This document shows, one piece after another, positions 9,901-17,185 of a stretch of 64,000 nt of DNA. The stretch lies in NCBI RefSeq assembly GCF_002085925.2, contig NZ_CP053562.1, positions 221,001 to 285,000 on the forward strand, in the 5' to 3' direction. This DNA comes from Thioclava electrotropha (lineage in GTDB: Bacteria; Pseudomonadota; Alphaproteobacteria; Rhodobacterales; Rhodobacteraceae). The translations under genes and the position numbers were made by a program. The notes under the pieces are model-generated. The model ran no database searches and was not told where the DNA came from. It saw only the letters and a list, made by a program, of their open reading frames with translations. Position 1 is the stretch's first letter. Each line of letters starts with the position of its first letter.

Positions 9901-10440
9901 CGCTTCGTGGCGGCGCTGATAGAGGCCCGAAATCCCGGCCGCTTCCTCGAGGATACGGCGGCGGTTCTTCGGCTTGGCGTTGATCAGTTCGGAAATCTGG
10001 CCCTGCCGCACGAGCGCGGGCGAATGCGCGCCGGTCGAGGCATCGGCGAACAGCATCTGCACGTCGCGGGCGCGCACGTCCTTGGAGTTCACCTTATAGG
10101 CCGAGCCCGCATCGCGGGTGATCCGGCGCACGATTTCCAGCCCGTCGCTGTCGTTGAACCCGGAGGGCGCAAGCCGCTCGGTATTGTCGATCTGCAGCGC
10201 GACCTCCGCGAAATTGCGTGCGCCGCGCGACGAGGCACCGGCGAAGATCACGTCTTCCATGCCGCCGCCGCGCATCGCCGAGGGGCGGTTCTCGCCCATC
10301 ACCCAGCGCAGCGCTTCCAGGAGGTTCGACTTGCCGCAGCCATTGGGTCCGACGACGCCGGTCAGCCCGTCATGGATCACGAGATCCGTGGGGTCCACGA
10401 AGCTCTTGAAACCGTTGAGACGTAGCCGAGAGAAGCGCAA
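6982..10440 (-). CDS. smc: Chromosome segregation protein SMC
   Basis: Condensin ATPase that compacts and helps separate chromosomes. The 1152-residue length is typical. The N-terminal head carries Walker A VVGPNGCGKSN (~residue 30). Two long Ala/Glu/Arg-rich coiled coils flank a hinge at roughly residues 500-620. The C-terminal head has signature LLSGGEQTLTAMAL and Walker B CVLDEVDAPLDD. The gene starts with TTG (LRFSRLRLNGFKSF), preceded about ten bases upstream by GGAAAG. No ScpA or ScpB gene is in this window. Confidence 0.97.
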   Translation of the reverse strand: MRFSRLRLNGFKSFVDPTDLVIHDGLTGVVGPNGCGKSNLLEALRWVMGENRPSAMRGGGMEDVIFAGASSRGARNFAEVALQIDNTERLAPSGFNDSDGLEIVRRITRDAGSAYKVNSKDVRARDVQMLFADASTGAHSPALVRQGQISELINAKPKNRRRILEEAAGISGLYQRRHEAELKLNGAEQNLTRVDDVIEQLASQLATLARQARQAARYRTIGEELRRAEGMLLYRRWREADLARTTAEEAHREKVAGAAQAEKASREAAKARQGKEDALPPLREEEAIAGAILQRLTVQRDALSDQEDQAIARIETLKARIEQLVRDMEREAGLNRDAGETIGRLEWEQAQIAKASEGHEDKLAAAVDAAHEAAQILQEREAQLSELTEDVARLAARHQSSQRLVTDNRATAEKSEAAAAQAKQAAEAAAAALAKANTEFEAAEGAQTQAQAAAEAAEEALGQADDARAEAQGRESAARAARSEAEGEAGALRAEVSALARLVDREASNGQQILDRVRVDRGYEAALGAALADDLRAPEVGEDDATGWQALPDYPAPQPLPVGVEPLSAHVDVPDVLVRRISQIGLVEDYDEGVRLQDQLAPGQRLVSTEGDLWRWDGYRAGAEDAPTAAALRLQQLNRLVELKRDLEDAEARASGAKSAHEALTAALAEATRADAAAREARRDADRRLAEAGRALSRAEADRSIASSKLESAQLAVARHEEEAGSARMALREAENAQSSLPDLDAARGDVEAVKMTVEAARMTMMTKRSAHDEIRREGEARLKRRQEITKEISGWRHRLETAEKRSAELETRKIESEAELKDASAAPEELAAKRAELSEAIATAEARQAEASDKLSSAESALREAQLAERESERLAGEAREARARAEARVDAARETVAYAAERILEETEKSPQDLLASLDADPEKMPDAEKLDAEVNRLKRLRESLGAVNLRAEEDAREVQEEHDTLVQEKSDLEEAIRKLRAGISGLNREGRERLLTAFEQVNENFRTLFTHLFGGGSANLQLVESDDPLEAGLEIMCQPPGKKLSTLSLLSGGEQTLTAMALIFAVFMANPAPICVLDEVDAPLDDANVTRFCDLLDEMTRRTDTRFLIITHHAVTMARMDRLFGVTMQEQGVSQLVSVDLKKAEALVA

Positions 10441-10538
10441 TTGCCGAACTTTCCGAATCTGACTGAGTTCTGAGAAGTGTCCGTAGAGCAGGCCTGCGAG
10501 TCAATGGGAAGACACCGCATCTGGCGATGATGGGGCTG

Positions 10539-10547
10539 TTATCCACA
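10539..10547 (+). promoter_or_regulatory. Single consensus DnaA box
   Basis: TTATCCACA, an exact match to the DnaA-box consensus, lies between smc and lrgA. It is isolated: no cluster of boxes or AT-rich unwinding element surrounds it, so this is not an origin. The rest of the 239-base gap shows nothing else definite. Confidence 0.45.
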
Positions 10548-10679
10548 ATATATTGGCGCATTCTTGCGCAGGTTTCGGGGGTGCGAGATGCCCGCCGACG
10601 CAGTCGGGTATGCACCTCCGCTGTCTTTTCCTTTTGATCGCGGAGGCTTAGCATCGGGTGCGTCCCAAGGAGCCGACCG

Positions 10680-11036
10680 ATGATCCCAGCCCTGTCCCTG
10701 ATCCTCGCCTGCCAACTCGCCGGCGAGATCCTGTCCCGCGCCTTGCAACTGCCGCTTCCCGGCCCGGTTCTGGGGATGATCTTCCTGCTGATCGCGATGA
10801 GCGTCTCGGGCAAGGTGCAGCAGATCGTGCGCCCCACGGCCCAGTTCGTGTTGCAGCACCTGTCGCTTCTCTTCGTGCCTGCGGGCGTGGGGATCGTCGC
10901 GCATCTCGGCGCGCTGCGCGAGCATGGGGTGGGTCTGGCGGTGGCGCTGGTGATCTCGACCATGCTGGCGATCGTGGTCGGGGCGGCGGCCTTCGTCGCG
11001 GTGGCGAAGCTGACCCGGAGCGATGTCGATGACTGA
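10680..11036 (+). CDS. lrgA: CidA/LrgA family holin-like membrane protein
   Basis: Small membrane protein of the CidA/LrgA family, linked to murein hydrolase control and overflow metabolite (pyruvate/glycolate) export in other organisms. The 118 residues form about four transmembrane helices, with the family motif LPLPGPVLGMIFL in helix 2. AAGGAG lies seven bases before the ATG. It overlaps lrgB, the usual partner. Confidence 0.88.
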   Translation: MIPALSLILACQLAGEILSRALQLPLPGPVLGMIFLLIAMSVSGKVQQIVRPTAQFVLQHLSLLFVPAGVGIVAHLGALREHGVGLAVALVISTMLAIVVGAAAFVAVAKLTRSDVDD

Positions 11037-11745
11037 TCCGTTCAAGCTCTGGTCCTACCTGTCCTCCGAACCGCTGCTGTGGCTGTGGGCGACGCTGATC
11101 GCCTATTGGATCGGGGATACGATTTTCAGGCGCGTGAACCGCAGCCCCTTCGCCAATCCGGTGATGATCGCGGTGGTTATCCTCGGGGCGGTGCTTCTGA
11201 TGACGGGCACGCCCTATCAGCGTTATTTCGACGGGGCGCAATTCGTGCACTTCATGCTGGGTCCGGCGACGGTCTGTCTTGCGGTGCCGCTGCATGCGAA
11301 CCTGCCGAAAGTGAAACGCGCGCTTCTGCCGATCGCGGCGGGGCTCGTGGCGGGGTCGGTCACGGCCATCGTCTCGGTTCTGGCGATTGCGAAGGCGATG
11401 GGCGCGGGGCCTGAACTGCTCGCCTCGCTCGCGCCGAAATCGGTGACGGCCCCGGTGGCTATCGGTATTTCGCAAAGCTTGGGTGGCGAGCCGTCGCTGA
11501 CCGCGGCGCTGGTGATCCTCACTGGCATGATCGGGGCGATCACGGTGACGCCGATGCTCAACCTGCTGGGTTTTCGCGACTGGCGGGCGCGGGGCTTTGC
11601 GGTGGGTGTGGCCGCCCACGGCATCGGCACGGCGCGGGCTTTTCAGGTGCATGAGACTGCGGGCGCCTTTGCGTCCATCGGCATGGGGCTGAACGCGGTG
11701 CTGACCGCCTTCCTCGCGCCGGTCGTGCTGAGTTACTTCGGTTAA
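11029..11745 (+). CDS. lrgB: LrgB/CidB family membrane protein
   Basis: Partner of LrgA: about 238 residues with some six to seven hydrophobic helices and the conserved segments LGPATVCLAVPLH, KSVTAPVAIGI and HGIGTARAF. The ATG at 11029 sits eight bases after CGGAG. An in-frame ATG at 11023 is too close to that site. The reading frame overlaps the 3' end of lrgA. Its stop shares the palindrome TTAA with the stop of the convergent TRIC gene. Confidence 0.88.
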   Translation: MTDPFKLWSYLSSEPLLWLWATLIAYWIGDTIFRRVNRSPFANPVMIAVVILGAVLLMTGTPYQRYFDGAQFVHFMLGPATVCLAVPLHANLPKVKRALLPIAAGLVAGSVTAIVSVLAIAKAMGAGPELLASLAPKSVTAPVAIGISQSLGGEPSLTAALVILTGMIGAITVTPMLNLLGFRDWRARGFAVGVAAHGIGTARAFQVHETAGAFASIGMGLNAVLTAFLAPVVLSYFG

Positions 11746-12398
11746 TACTGCCTCGGCGGGCGCGCCTTGTAGACCGGAAGCTTCCAGCCGAAACGCAGCG
11801 ATCCGGCGCGCAGCGCAAAGGTCACGCCGCCGCAGATCAACAGCGCGATCAGCGTATCCGCCCCGAGGGCCGTCGCGACCACGGCGCTCATGGCCCCGGC
11901 AAACGCGCAGGACAGATACAGCTCGCCCTGTTTGAGCACCAGCGGCACCTCGTTGCAGACCACGTCACGCATCAAGCCGCCGAACGTGCCGGTGGCGATG
12001 CCCATGATCAGCACGATCACCGGGCCATGCTCCAGCCGCATCGTGATCGCGACGCCCGCAGGCACCGCGACCGCCAAGGCACAGGCATCGAGCCACAGCA
12101 GCGCGCGGTAGCGGCTTTCCAAGAGATGCGCGGTGAAGAACACGACCACCGCCGCCCCTGCCGCGATCAGCACATAGGTCGGATCGCCGACCCAGAAGAC
12201 CGGGTCGCGCCCCAGAAGCAGATCACGCAGCGTGCCGCCGCCGATAGCGGTCAGCGCGGCAATGAAGATGAAGCCCACGAGGTCGAGCTGCTGGCGCGAG
12301 GCGACCAGAGCCCCGGTCAGCGCGAAGACCAGTACCGAGGCGTAATCCAGCGCCGCGCCCAAGGGAAACTCCCCCAGCCAGTCGGGCAGGGCGGTCAT
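11742..12398 (-). CDS. Trimeric intracellular cation (TRIC/UPF0126) channel family protein
   Basis: Predicted inner-membrane cation channel of 218 residues with seven helices in two inverted three-helix repeats plus one. Each repeat carries the glycine kink motif: [11 protein letters not shown] near residue 49 and [11 protein letters not shown] near 135. The frame is open for 47 codons further upstream, but that stretch lies inside rnhA. The ATG at 12398 overlaps the rnhA stop (ATGA) and begins the family-like sequence MTALPDWLG. Confidence 0.9.
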   Translation of the reverse strand: MTALPDWLGEFPLGAALDYASVLVFALTGALVASRQQLDLVGFIFIAALTAIGGGTLRDLLLGRDPVFWVGDPTYVLIAAGAAVVVFFTAHLLESRYRALLWLDACALAVAVPAGVAITMRLEHGPVIVLIMGIATGTFGGLMRDVVCNEVPLVLKQGELYLSCAFAGAMSAVVATALGADTLIALLICGGVTFALRAGSLRFGWKLPVYKARPPRQY

Positions 12399-12859
12399 TT
12401 TTGCTTGGCCGGTTTGAAGGGCTCCATCCCGGCGCGGGCCAGCTCGTCGGCGCGCTCGTTCTCGGGGTGGCCCGCATGGCCCTTGATCCATTCCCACGTC
12501 ACACGATGGCGGCGCTGCGCCTCGTCCAGCCGCTGCCAAAGGTCGACGTTCTTCACCGGCTTCTTCGCCGCGGTCTTCCAGCCGTTGCGCTTCCAGCCGT
12601 GGATCCAGCCGGTGACGCCGTTCTTCACGTAAGCGGAGTCGGTGGTGATCGTGATCGCGGTGTCGCGGGTCAGGGTCTCCAGAGCGTTGATCGCGGCCAG
12701 AAGCTCCATCCGGTTATTGGTGGTCTCGGCCTCGCCGCCCTTCAGCTCACGCTCCTTGACGACGCTTTCGCCGTCCATCGCACGCATCAAGACGCCCCAG
12801 CCGCCGGGGCCGGGATTGCCGCTGCAGGCACCGTCCGTCCATGCGTAAAGCTCAGGCAT
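12395..12859 (-). CDS. rnhA: Ribonuclease HI
   Basis: Degrades the RNA strand of RNA-DNA hybrids. The 154 residues hold the four active-site acids: Asp in [13 protein letters not shown], Glu in TNNRMELLA, Asp in TTDSAYV and the last Asp in NERADELA. The start is set at [10 protein letters not shown], overlapping the GST gene by eight bases. It is the fourth gene of the operon ispH-DUF3429-GST-rnhA-TRIC. Confidence 0.95.
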   Translation of the reverse strand: MPELYAWTDGACSGNPGPGGWGVLMRAMDGESVVKERELKGGEAETTNNRMELLAAINALETLTRDTAITITTDSAYVKNGVTGWIHGWKRNGWKTAAKKPVKNVDLWQRLDEAQRRHRVTWEWIKGHAGHPENERADELARAGMEPFKPAKQK

Positions 12860-13457
12860 CGAGACCCACATAGCCGTCGAGCGCTGCGATCCGGTCGAGC
12901 CAGCGGCGCAGTGCCGGGAAGGGCTCGAGATCATAGCCGCCGCGGGTCTCGGCGGTATGGGTGTAGGCGTAAAGGCAGATATCGGCGAGACTCATTGCGT
13001 CGCCCGCGAGCCAATCGGCCTGCTCCAGCCGCTGTTCCATGATGCCCAGCAGGACGTGGCCGCGCACTTCCAGCGCGTCGAGCGTCTCCTGCGTGCGCTC
13101 ATGGGCGCGATGCGGATAGCACAGGATCGCGGCGCGCACGGCGATGACGCCCTCGTGCTGGTTCTGCTCCCAGAACATCCACGACAGCATCTGCGCCCGG
13201 ACGAAACGATCCTCCGGCACGAAGCGCGAGCCCTCGCCGAGATAGGTCAGGATCGCGTTGGACTCCGCGAGCACCCGCCCGTCGTCGAGATGCAGCGCCG
13301 GCGCCCGACCGAAGGGCAGCGCGCCGCTTTCATGAGCTTCGGCCAAGGCGTCGGTGTCATACTCGACATCGATCTTGTCGTAGCTCTGACCGAGCAACGC
13401 CATCAGCAGACGCACCTTGTAGCTGTTGCCCGAGGAGGGCATCGAATAAAGCTTCAT
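12852..13457 (-). CDS. Glutathione S-transferase family protein
   Basis: Cytosolic GST of 201 residues. The N-terminal thioredoxin-like domain includes [18 protein letters not shown] and the glutathione-binding segment [14 protein letters not shown] (ESxAI). The C-terminal all-helical domain includes [19 protein letters not shown]. The substrate is not predictable. It lies four bases after the DUF3429 gene. Confidence 0.9.
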   Translation of the reverse strand: MKLYSMPSSGNSYKVRLLMALLGQSYDKIDVEYDTDALAEAHESGALPFGRAPALHLDDGRVLAESNAILTYLGEGSRFVPEDRFVRAQMLSWMFWEQNQHEGVIAVRAAILCYPHRAHERTQETLDALEVRGHVLLGIMEQRLEQADWLAGDAMSLADICLYAYTHTAETRGGYDLEPFPALRRWLDRIAALDGYVGLDA

Positions 13458-13461
13458 CTCG

Positions 13462-13890
13462 TTACGTCCTTACGATCGCGATCAGGCAGGCGACGACGAC
13501 GACCGTCAGGCCGATGCGCAGTTTGAGCCACCAGCGCGGTGTGTGGCCGAATTTCTGGAACAGCCAGTCGAGCGGCAGCAGGGCGAGGAAGCCCAGAATC
13601 AGCACGAAATTCACCGGCATCCCGAGCGCCACGAAGGCGATGAAGAAGATAACCGGAGCGACGGCGAGGAAATAGCCGGTCTCCCATTCCGCGCTCGCGG
13701 CGAAACCCCAGAGGCTGCCCGTCATGAAGCAAAAGATCATCAGACCATAGGCGAGCACCGCCACACGTGGGTCCGCGATGAAGGCGAATTGCCCGGTTTG
13801 CACGACCAGCACGCCCCAGAGGAACGGGATCAGCCCGGCAAGACCAAGGAGCAAAGCGCCGCCGGGGATTTTCGGGCCAATACCGCGCAT
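13462..13890 (-). CDS. DUF3429 family inner-membrane protein
   Basis: Protein of 142 residues with about five hydrophobic helices and the family start IPGGALLLGLAGLIPFLWG. Function is unknown. The ATG is coupled to the ispH stop (TGATG); an in-frame GTG one codon earlier is less likely. Family membership rests on recognition of the N-terminal and DPRVAVLAYG segments. Confidence 0.75.
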   Translation of the reverse strand: MRGIGPKIPGGALLLGLAGLIPFLWGVLVVQTGQFAFIADPRVAVLAYGLMIFCFMTGSLWGFAASAEWETGYFLAVAPVIFFIAFVALGMPVNFVLILGFLALLPLDWLFQKFGHTPRWWLKLRIGLTVVVVACLIAIVRT

Positions 13891-14837
13891 CACGAGGCCT
13901 CTCTCAGCACGCGGGGCACCTTGAATTCGATGTCCTCGCGGGCGGTTTCGATCTGGTCGACGGTCAGGTCATAGCGCTGGCGGAAGGCGTCGATCACCTC
14001 GTCGATCAGCACTTCCGGCGCGCTCGCGCCCGCGGTCACGCCGACCGTCTGCACACCCTCCAGCGCACGCCAGTCGATATCCGCGGCGCGCTGCACCAGC
14101 TGCGAATAGGCGCAGCCCGAGGCTTTGCCGACCTCGACCAGACGGCGCGAGTTGGACGAGTTCGGCGCGCCGATCACGAGCAACGCGTCTATCTGATCGG
14201 CCATCGCCTTCACCGATGCCTGACGGTTGGTGGTGGCGTAGCAGATGTCTTCCTTCGCGGGGCCGACGATCTTCGGGAAACGGTCCTGCAGCGCGGTCAC
14301 TATCGCCGCGGTGTCATCGACCGAGAGCGTGGTCTGGGTGATGAAGGCCAGCCGATCGGGATCGCGCGGCGTGATCTTGGCGACGTCCTCGACCGTCTCG
14401 ACCAGCAGCACCTCGCCATCGGGCAGCTGCCCCATCGTGCCCAGCACTTCCGGGTGGCCCGCATGGCCGATCATGACCATCTGCAGCCCCTCGTTCGAGT
14501 GCCGCTCGGCTTCCTTGTGGACCTTGCTCACCAGCGGGCAGGTCGCGTCGACATAGATCATCTCGCGCCGCGACGCCTCGGCAGGCACCGATTTCGGCAC
14601 GCCATGGGCCGAGAAGATCACCGGCCGGTCATCGGGGCATTCGTCGAGCTCTTCCACGAAGACCGCGCCTTGGTCGCGCAGGCTGTCGACGACGTATTTG
14701 TTATGCACGATCTCGTGGCGCACATAGACCGGTGCGCCCCATTTCTCGATCGCCATCTCGACGATCTTGATCGCCCGGTCGACGCCCGCGCAAAAGCCGC
14801 GCGGGGCCGCCAGATAAAGGGTCAGGGAGGGTTTCAT
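13890..14837 (-). CDS. ispH: 4-hydroxy-3-methylbut-2-enyl diphosphate reductase (IspH/LytB)
   Basis: Final enzyme of the MEP pathway: an Fe-S protein that reduces HMBPP to IPP and DMAPP. The 315 residues carry three conserved cysteines, in [12 protein letters not shown], in [12 protein letters not shown] and in [11 protein letters not shown]. The catalytic Glu/His region includes IGHAGHPEV. It is the first gene of the five-gene operon running down to the TRIC channel. Confidence 0.97.
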   Translation of the reverse strand: MKPSLTLYLAAPRGFCAGVDRAIKIVEMAIEKWGAPVYVRHEIVHNKYVVDSLRDQGAVFVEELDECPDDRPVIFSAHGVPKSVPAEASRREMIYVDATCPLVSKVHKEAERHSNEGLQMVMIGHAGHPEVLGTMGQLPDGEVLLVETVEDVAKITPRDPDRLAFITQTTLSVDDTAAIVTALQDRFPKIVGPAKEDICYATTNRQASVKAMADQIDALLVIGAPNSSNSRRLVEVGKASGCAYSQLVQRAADIDWRALEGVQTVGVTAGASAPEVLIDEVIDAFRQRYDLTVDQIETAREDIEFKVPRVLREAS

Positions 14838-14897
14838 CGCGCGCTCCTTTGTTCGGGTTCAGACCTAAAGCCCCGTCCGCCTCGCGTCCAGAGGCGA

Positions 14898-15344
14898 TCA
14901 GCTTGCGAGTTTGATCGCTTCCGCCGTCAGCCAGGCCAGCACCGCGTAGCGCCCGGCCTTGGCCACGAAGACCAGCGGAATGAAGAGCCACATCGACATC
15001 CGCAGGATGCCCGCGACGAGGCAGATAAGATCGCCGCCGGGGGCCCAGCTCAGCAACAGCAGCCCGATCCCCCAGCGCTCGAACCAGCGATGGCCGCGCG
15101 CGAGCTGCGCTTCGGAGGCCGGAAACCATTTGCGGTCTTTCAAGTGGGTGACGCCCAGTCCGATCACGTAGGTGACGAGCGAGCCGATCGTGTTTCCCAC
15201 GGCGGCTATGAGGATCATCAGCCAGATATTCTGGGTGCCAAGCGTCTGCAGCGCGACGAATACGAGCTCCGACTGGAACGGGATCGGCGTCGCCGCCAGA
15301 AGCGCCGAGACGAAGAGGCCGAAGAGGGAGACGTTTTCGAGCAT
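14898..15344 (-). CDS. YqaA-like VTT-domain (SNARE-associated/DedA-related) membrane protein
   Basis: Inner-membrane protein of 148 residues related to the DedA/VTT superfamily. It has about four hydrophobic segments, a re-entrant-like ATPIPFQSELVF segment and VGNTIGSLVTYVIG. This superfamily includes lipid scramblases and undecaprenyl phosphate carriers, but the YqaA branch has no assigned role. The start was set at MLENVSLFG. The frame is open for 19 more codons upstream, across the terminator hairpin, which argues against the longer form. Confidence 0.75.
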   Translation of the reverse strand: MLENVSLFGLFVSALLAATPIPFQSELVFVALQTLGTQNIWLMILIAAVGNTIGSLVTYVIGLGVTHLKDRKWFPASEAQLARGHRWFERWGIGLLLLSWAPGGDLICLVAGILRMSMWLFIPLVFVAKAGRYAVLAWLTAEAIKLAS

Positions 15345-15362
15345 AAAGCTTTCCGCGAAAGA

Positions 15363-15394
15363 CAAAGGGCGCGCAGGTGATCTGCACGCCCCTT
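15363..15394 (-). terminator. Probable intrinsic terminator after the NYN gene
   Basis: On the minus strand the sequence folds into a GC-rich stem (AAGGGGCGTGCAG / CTGCGCGCCCTT) followed by TTGTCTTT. It lies between the NYN gene and the VTT gene. Confidence 0.5.
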
Positions 15395-15428
15395 CAAGCA
15401 CGAATTACGGGTCGCGTCAGGCCCCGGA

Positions 15429-15992
15429 TCAGCTGTCGTCGCCGTTCTCGTCCTCGCGCGGCTCACGCGGCGGGCGACCGATCACTTCGCGCAGCGCGTC
15501 GAGTTCGATGAAATTGTCGGCCTGACGGCGCAGCTCGTCGGCGATCATCGGCGGCTGCGAGCGGATCGTCGAGACGACCGAGACGCGGCAACCCTGACGC
15601 TGAAGGCTTTCGATCAGCGGACGGAAATCACCATCGCCGGAGAACAGCACGATATGATCGAGGCGCGGTGCGAGTTCCATCGCATCGACGGCCAGCTCGA
15701 TATCCATATTGCCCTTCACCTTCCGGCGACCCATGGAATCCGTGTATTCCTTGGCGGGTTTGGTGACCATCGCGAATCCATTGTAATTCAGCCAATCCAC
15801 GAGCGGTCGGATCGGCGAATATTCTTCACTCTCCAGAAGAGCGGTGTAATAGAACGCGCGGACGAGTTTACCGCGACGTTCGAATTCTTGTCTCAACAGC
15901 TTGTAATCAATATCAAAGCCAAGCGCCTTGGCGGCCGCATAGAGATTAGATCCGTCAATGAACAGGGCGAGCCGTTCGTCCTTGTAGAACAT
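15429..15992 (-). CDS. NYN-domain (LabA/DUF88, PIN-like) predicted ribonuclease
   Basis: Protein of 187 residues with the NYN fold, a PIN-like metal-dependent RNase domain. The acidic residues are LALFIDGSNLY near the N-terminus, NMDIELAVDAM in the middle and LFSGDGDFRPLI after it. A charged tail ends RPPREPREDENGDDS. The ATG at 15992 lies four bases after AGAGGA; an in-frame start five codons upstream lacks a site. It is divergent from folK. No RNA target is known. Confidence 0.88.
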   Translation of the reverse strand: MFYKDERLALFIDGSNLYAAAKALGFDIDYKLLRQEFERRGKLVRAFYYTALLESEEYSPIRPLVDWLNYNGFAMVTKPAKEYTDSMGRRKVKGNMDIELAVDAMELAPRLDHIVLFSGDGDFRPLIESLQRQGCRVSVVSTIRSQPPMIADELRRQADNFIELDALREVIGRPPREPREDENGDDS

Positions 15993-16142
15993 ACAGTCCT
16001 CTTGCACAGGTAGGGTGGACCAGTTCGCGCAGGTGCCGATACGGAAAGTATAGCCGCATCAATTGTGTTGCACAGGCGGGGAGGGCCGACCAGATTTATC
16101 TAGGACATATCGCATTTCGCGAGGGAAACGGAATCTGTCTTT

Positions 16143-16703
16143 ATGGACACTAACTATTTGGTCGCTTTCGGGGCGAATCTACCAAGCCAATTCGGGTCTC
16201 CTCGCACTACGCTCTGCGCCGCGATCGAGCGGCTCGAGCAATTGGGGTTTTCCTTGGTTGCCGCCAGTCGGTTCTGGTCGACGCCTGCCGTTCCCGAAGG
16301 GTCCGGTCCCGATTTCGTGAACGCTTGTTGCAAAATGCGAAGCAGTTTGCAACCGCGCGATGCGCTCGCGCAACTTCATGGAGTCGAAGAAGAATTTGGC
16401 CGTGTGCGGGAAGGTCGTTGGAGCGCGCGTGTTGTCGATATCGACCTGATCGCCTCGGAGGATCGGGTTCTGCCGGAACGCGAGAGCTTTCTGCGCTGGA
16501 AAAACCTTCCGCCGGAGGCGCAGCGGCGCGACGCTCCGACCGAGCTGATCCTGCCGCATCCGCGCTTGCAGGACAGGGCTTTCGTGCTGATTCCCTTGGC
16601 CGAAATCGCACCGCTCTGGCGCCACCCGATCACGGGCGACAGCGTGATGGATATGCTCGCCGCTCTTCCCGAGGTGGAAAAAAACCCGATTTCCCCTCTG
16701 TAA
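16143..16703 (+). CDS. folK: 2-amino-4-hydroxy-6-hydroxymethyldihydropteridine pyrophosphokinase
   Basis: Transfers pyrophosphate from ATP to the pterin in folate synthesis. The 186 residues include the N-terminal YLVAFGANL, the segment VEEEFGRVREGRWSARVVDIDLI with the metal-binding Asp pair (DID), and LILPHPRLQDRAFVLIPLAEI. It is not linked to folP or folB here; its downstream neighbour is rpoZ. Confidence 0.93.
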   Translation: MDTNYLVAFGANLPSQFGSPRTTLCAAIERLEQLGFSLVAASRFWSTPAVPEGSGPDFVNACCKMRSSLQPRDALAQLHGVEEEFGRVREGRWSARVVDIDLIASEDRVLPERESFLRWKNLPPEAQRRDAPTELILPHPRLQDRAFVLIPLAEIAPLWRHPITGDSVMDMLAALPEVEKNPISPL

Positions 16704-16801
16704 CGTGTTCAAAACCCTGCGGACAGGCCGGATGGGCGCTTGTGTTTCTGCACTGCAAAGCCTAAGTAGGGCCCTCAATCCGAGTTCTTCTGGAGAGATT
16801 C

Positions 16802-17158
16802 ATGGCCCGCGTGACGGTTGAAGATTGCGTTGACAAGGTTCCGAACCGCTTCGAGCTGGTAATGCTCGCTTCGCATCGTGCCCGCGAAATCGCTGCTGGC
16901 GCTCCCCTCACGGTCGAGCGTGACAATGATAAAAACCCCGTCGTCGCTCTGCGCGAAATCGCCGAGGAGACCCAATCGGCCGAGGATCTGCGTGAGCGTC
17001 TCATCGAGAGCAACCAGACCCAGATCGAGGTCGACGAGCCCGAAGAGGACTCGATGGCGATGCTCATGGGTGGCGAGAGCCCCGATCGTGCCGTCGAAGA
17101 CGACATGAGCGAAGAGCGTATGCTGCGCGCGCTGATGGACGCGCAGGGGCGCGAATAA
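16802..17158 (+). CDS. rpoZ: DNA-directed RNA polymerase omega subunit
   Basis: Small subunit that stabilises the beta-prime chain. The 118 residues begin [24 protein letters not shown], the omega signature, and continue to the conserved VALREIAE. A long acidic alphaproteobacterial tail follows. It is directly followed by rsh with a 27-base gap, a common order. GGAGAG precedes the ATG. Confidence 0.97.
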   Translation: MARVTVEDCVDKVPNRFELVMLASHRAREIAAGAPLTVERDNDKNPVVALREIAEETQSAEDLRERLIESNQTQIEVDEPEEDSMAMLMGGESPDRAVEDDMSEERMLRALMDAQGRE

Positions 17159-17185
17159 TCCACTGATTGGCTGGAACGAGCGCGA

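Noticed and set aside
10539..10547. Replication origin at the DnaA box
   Set aside because: Only one box, no AT-rich unwinding region, and no dnaA, parAB or hemE nearby.
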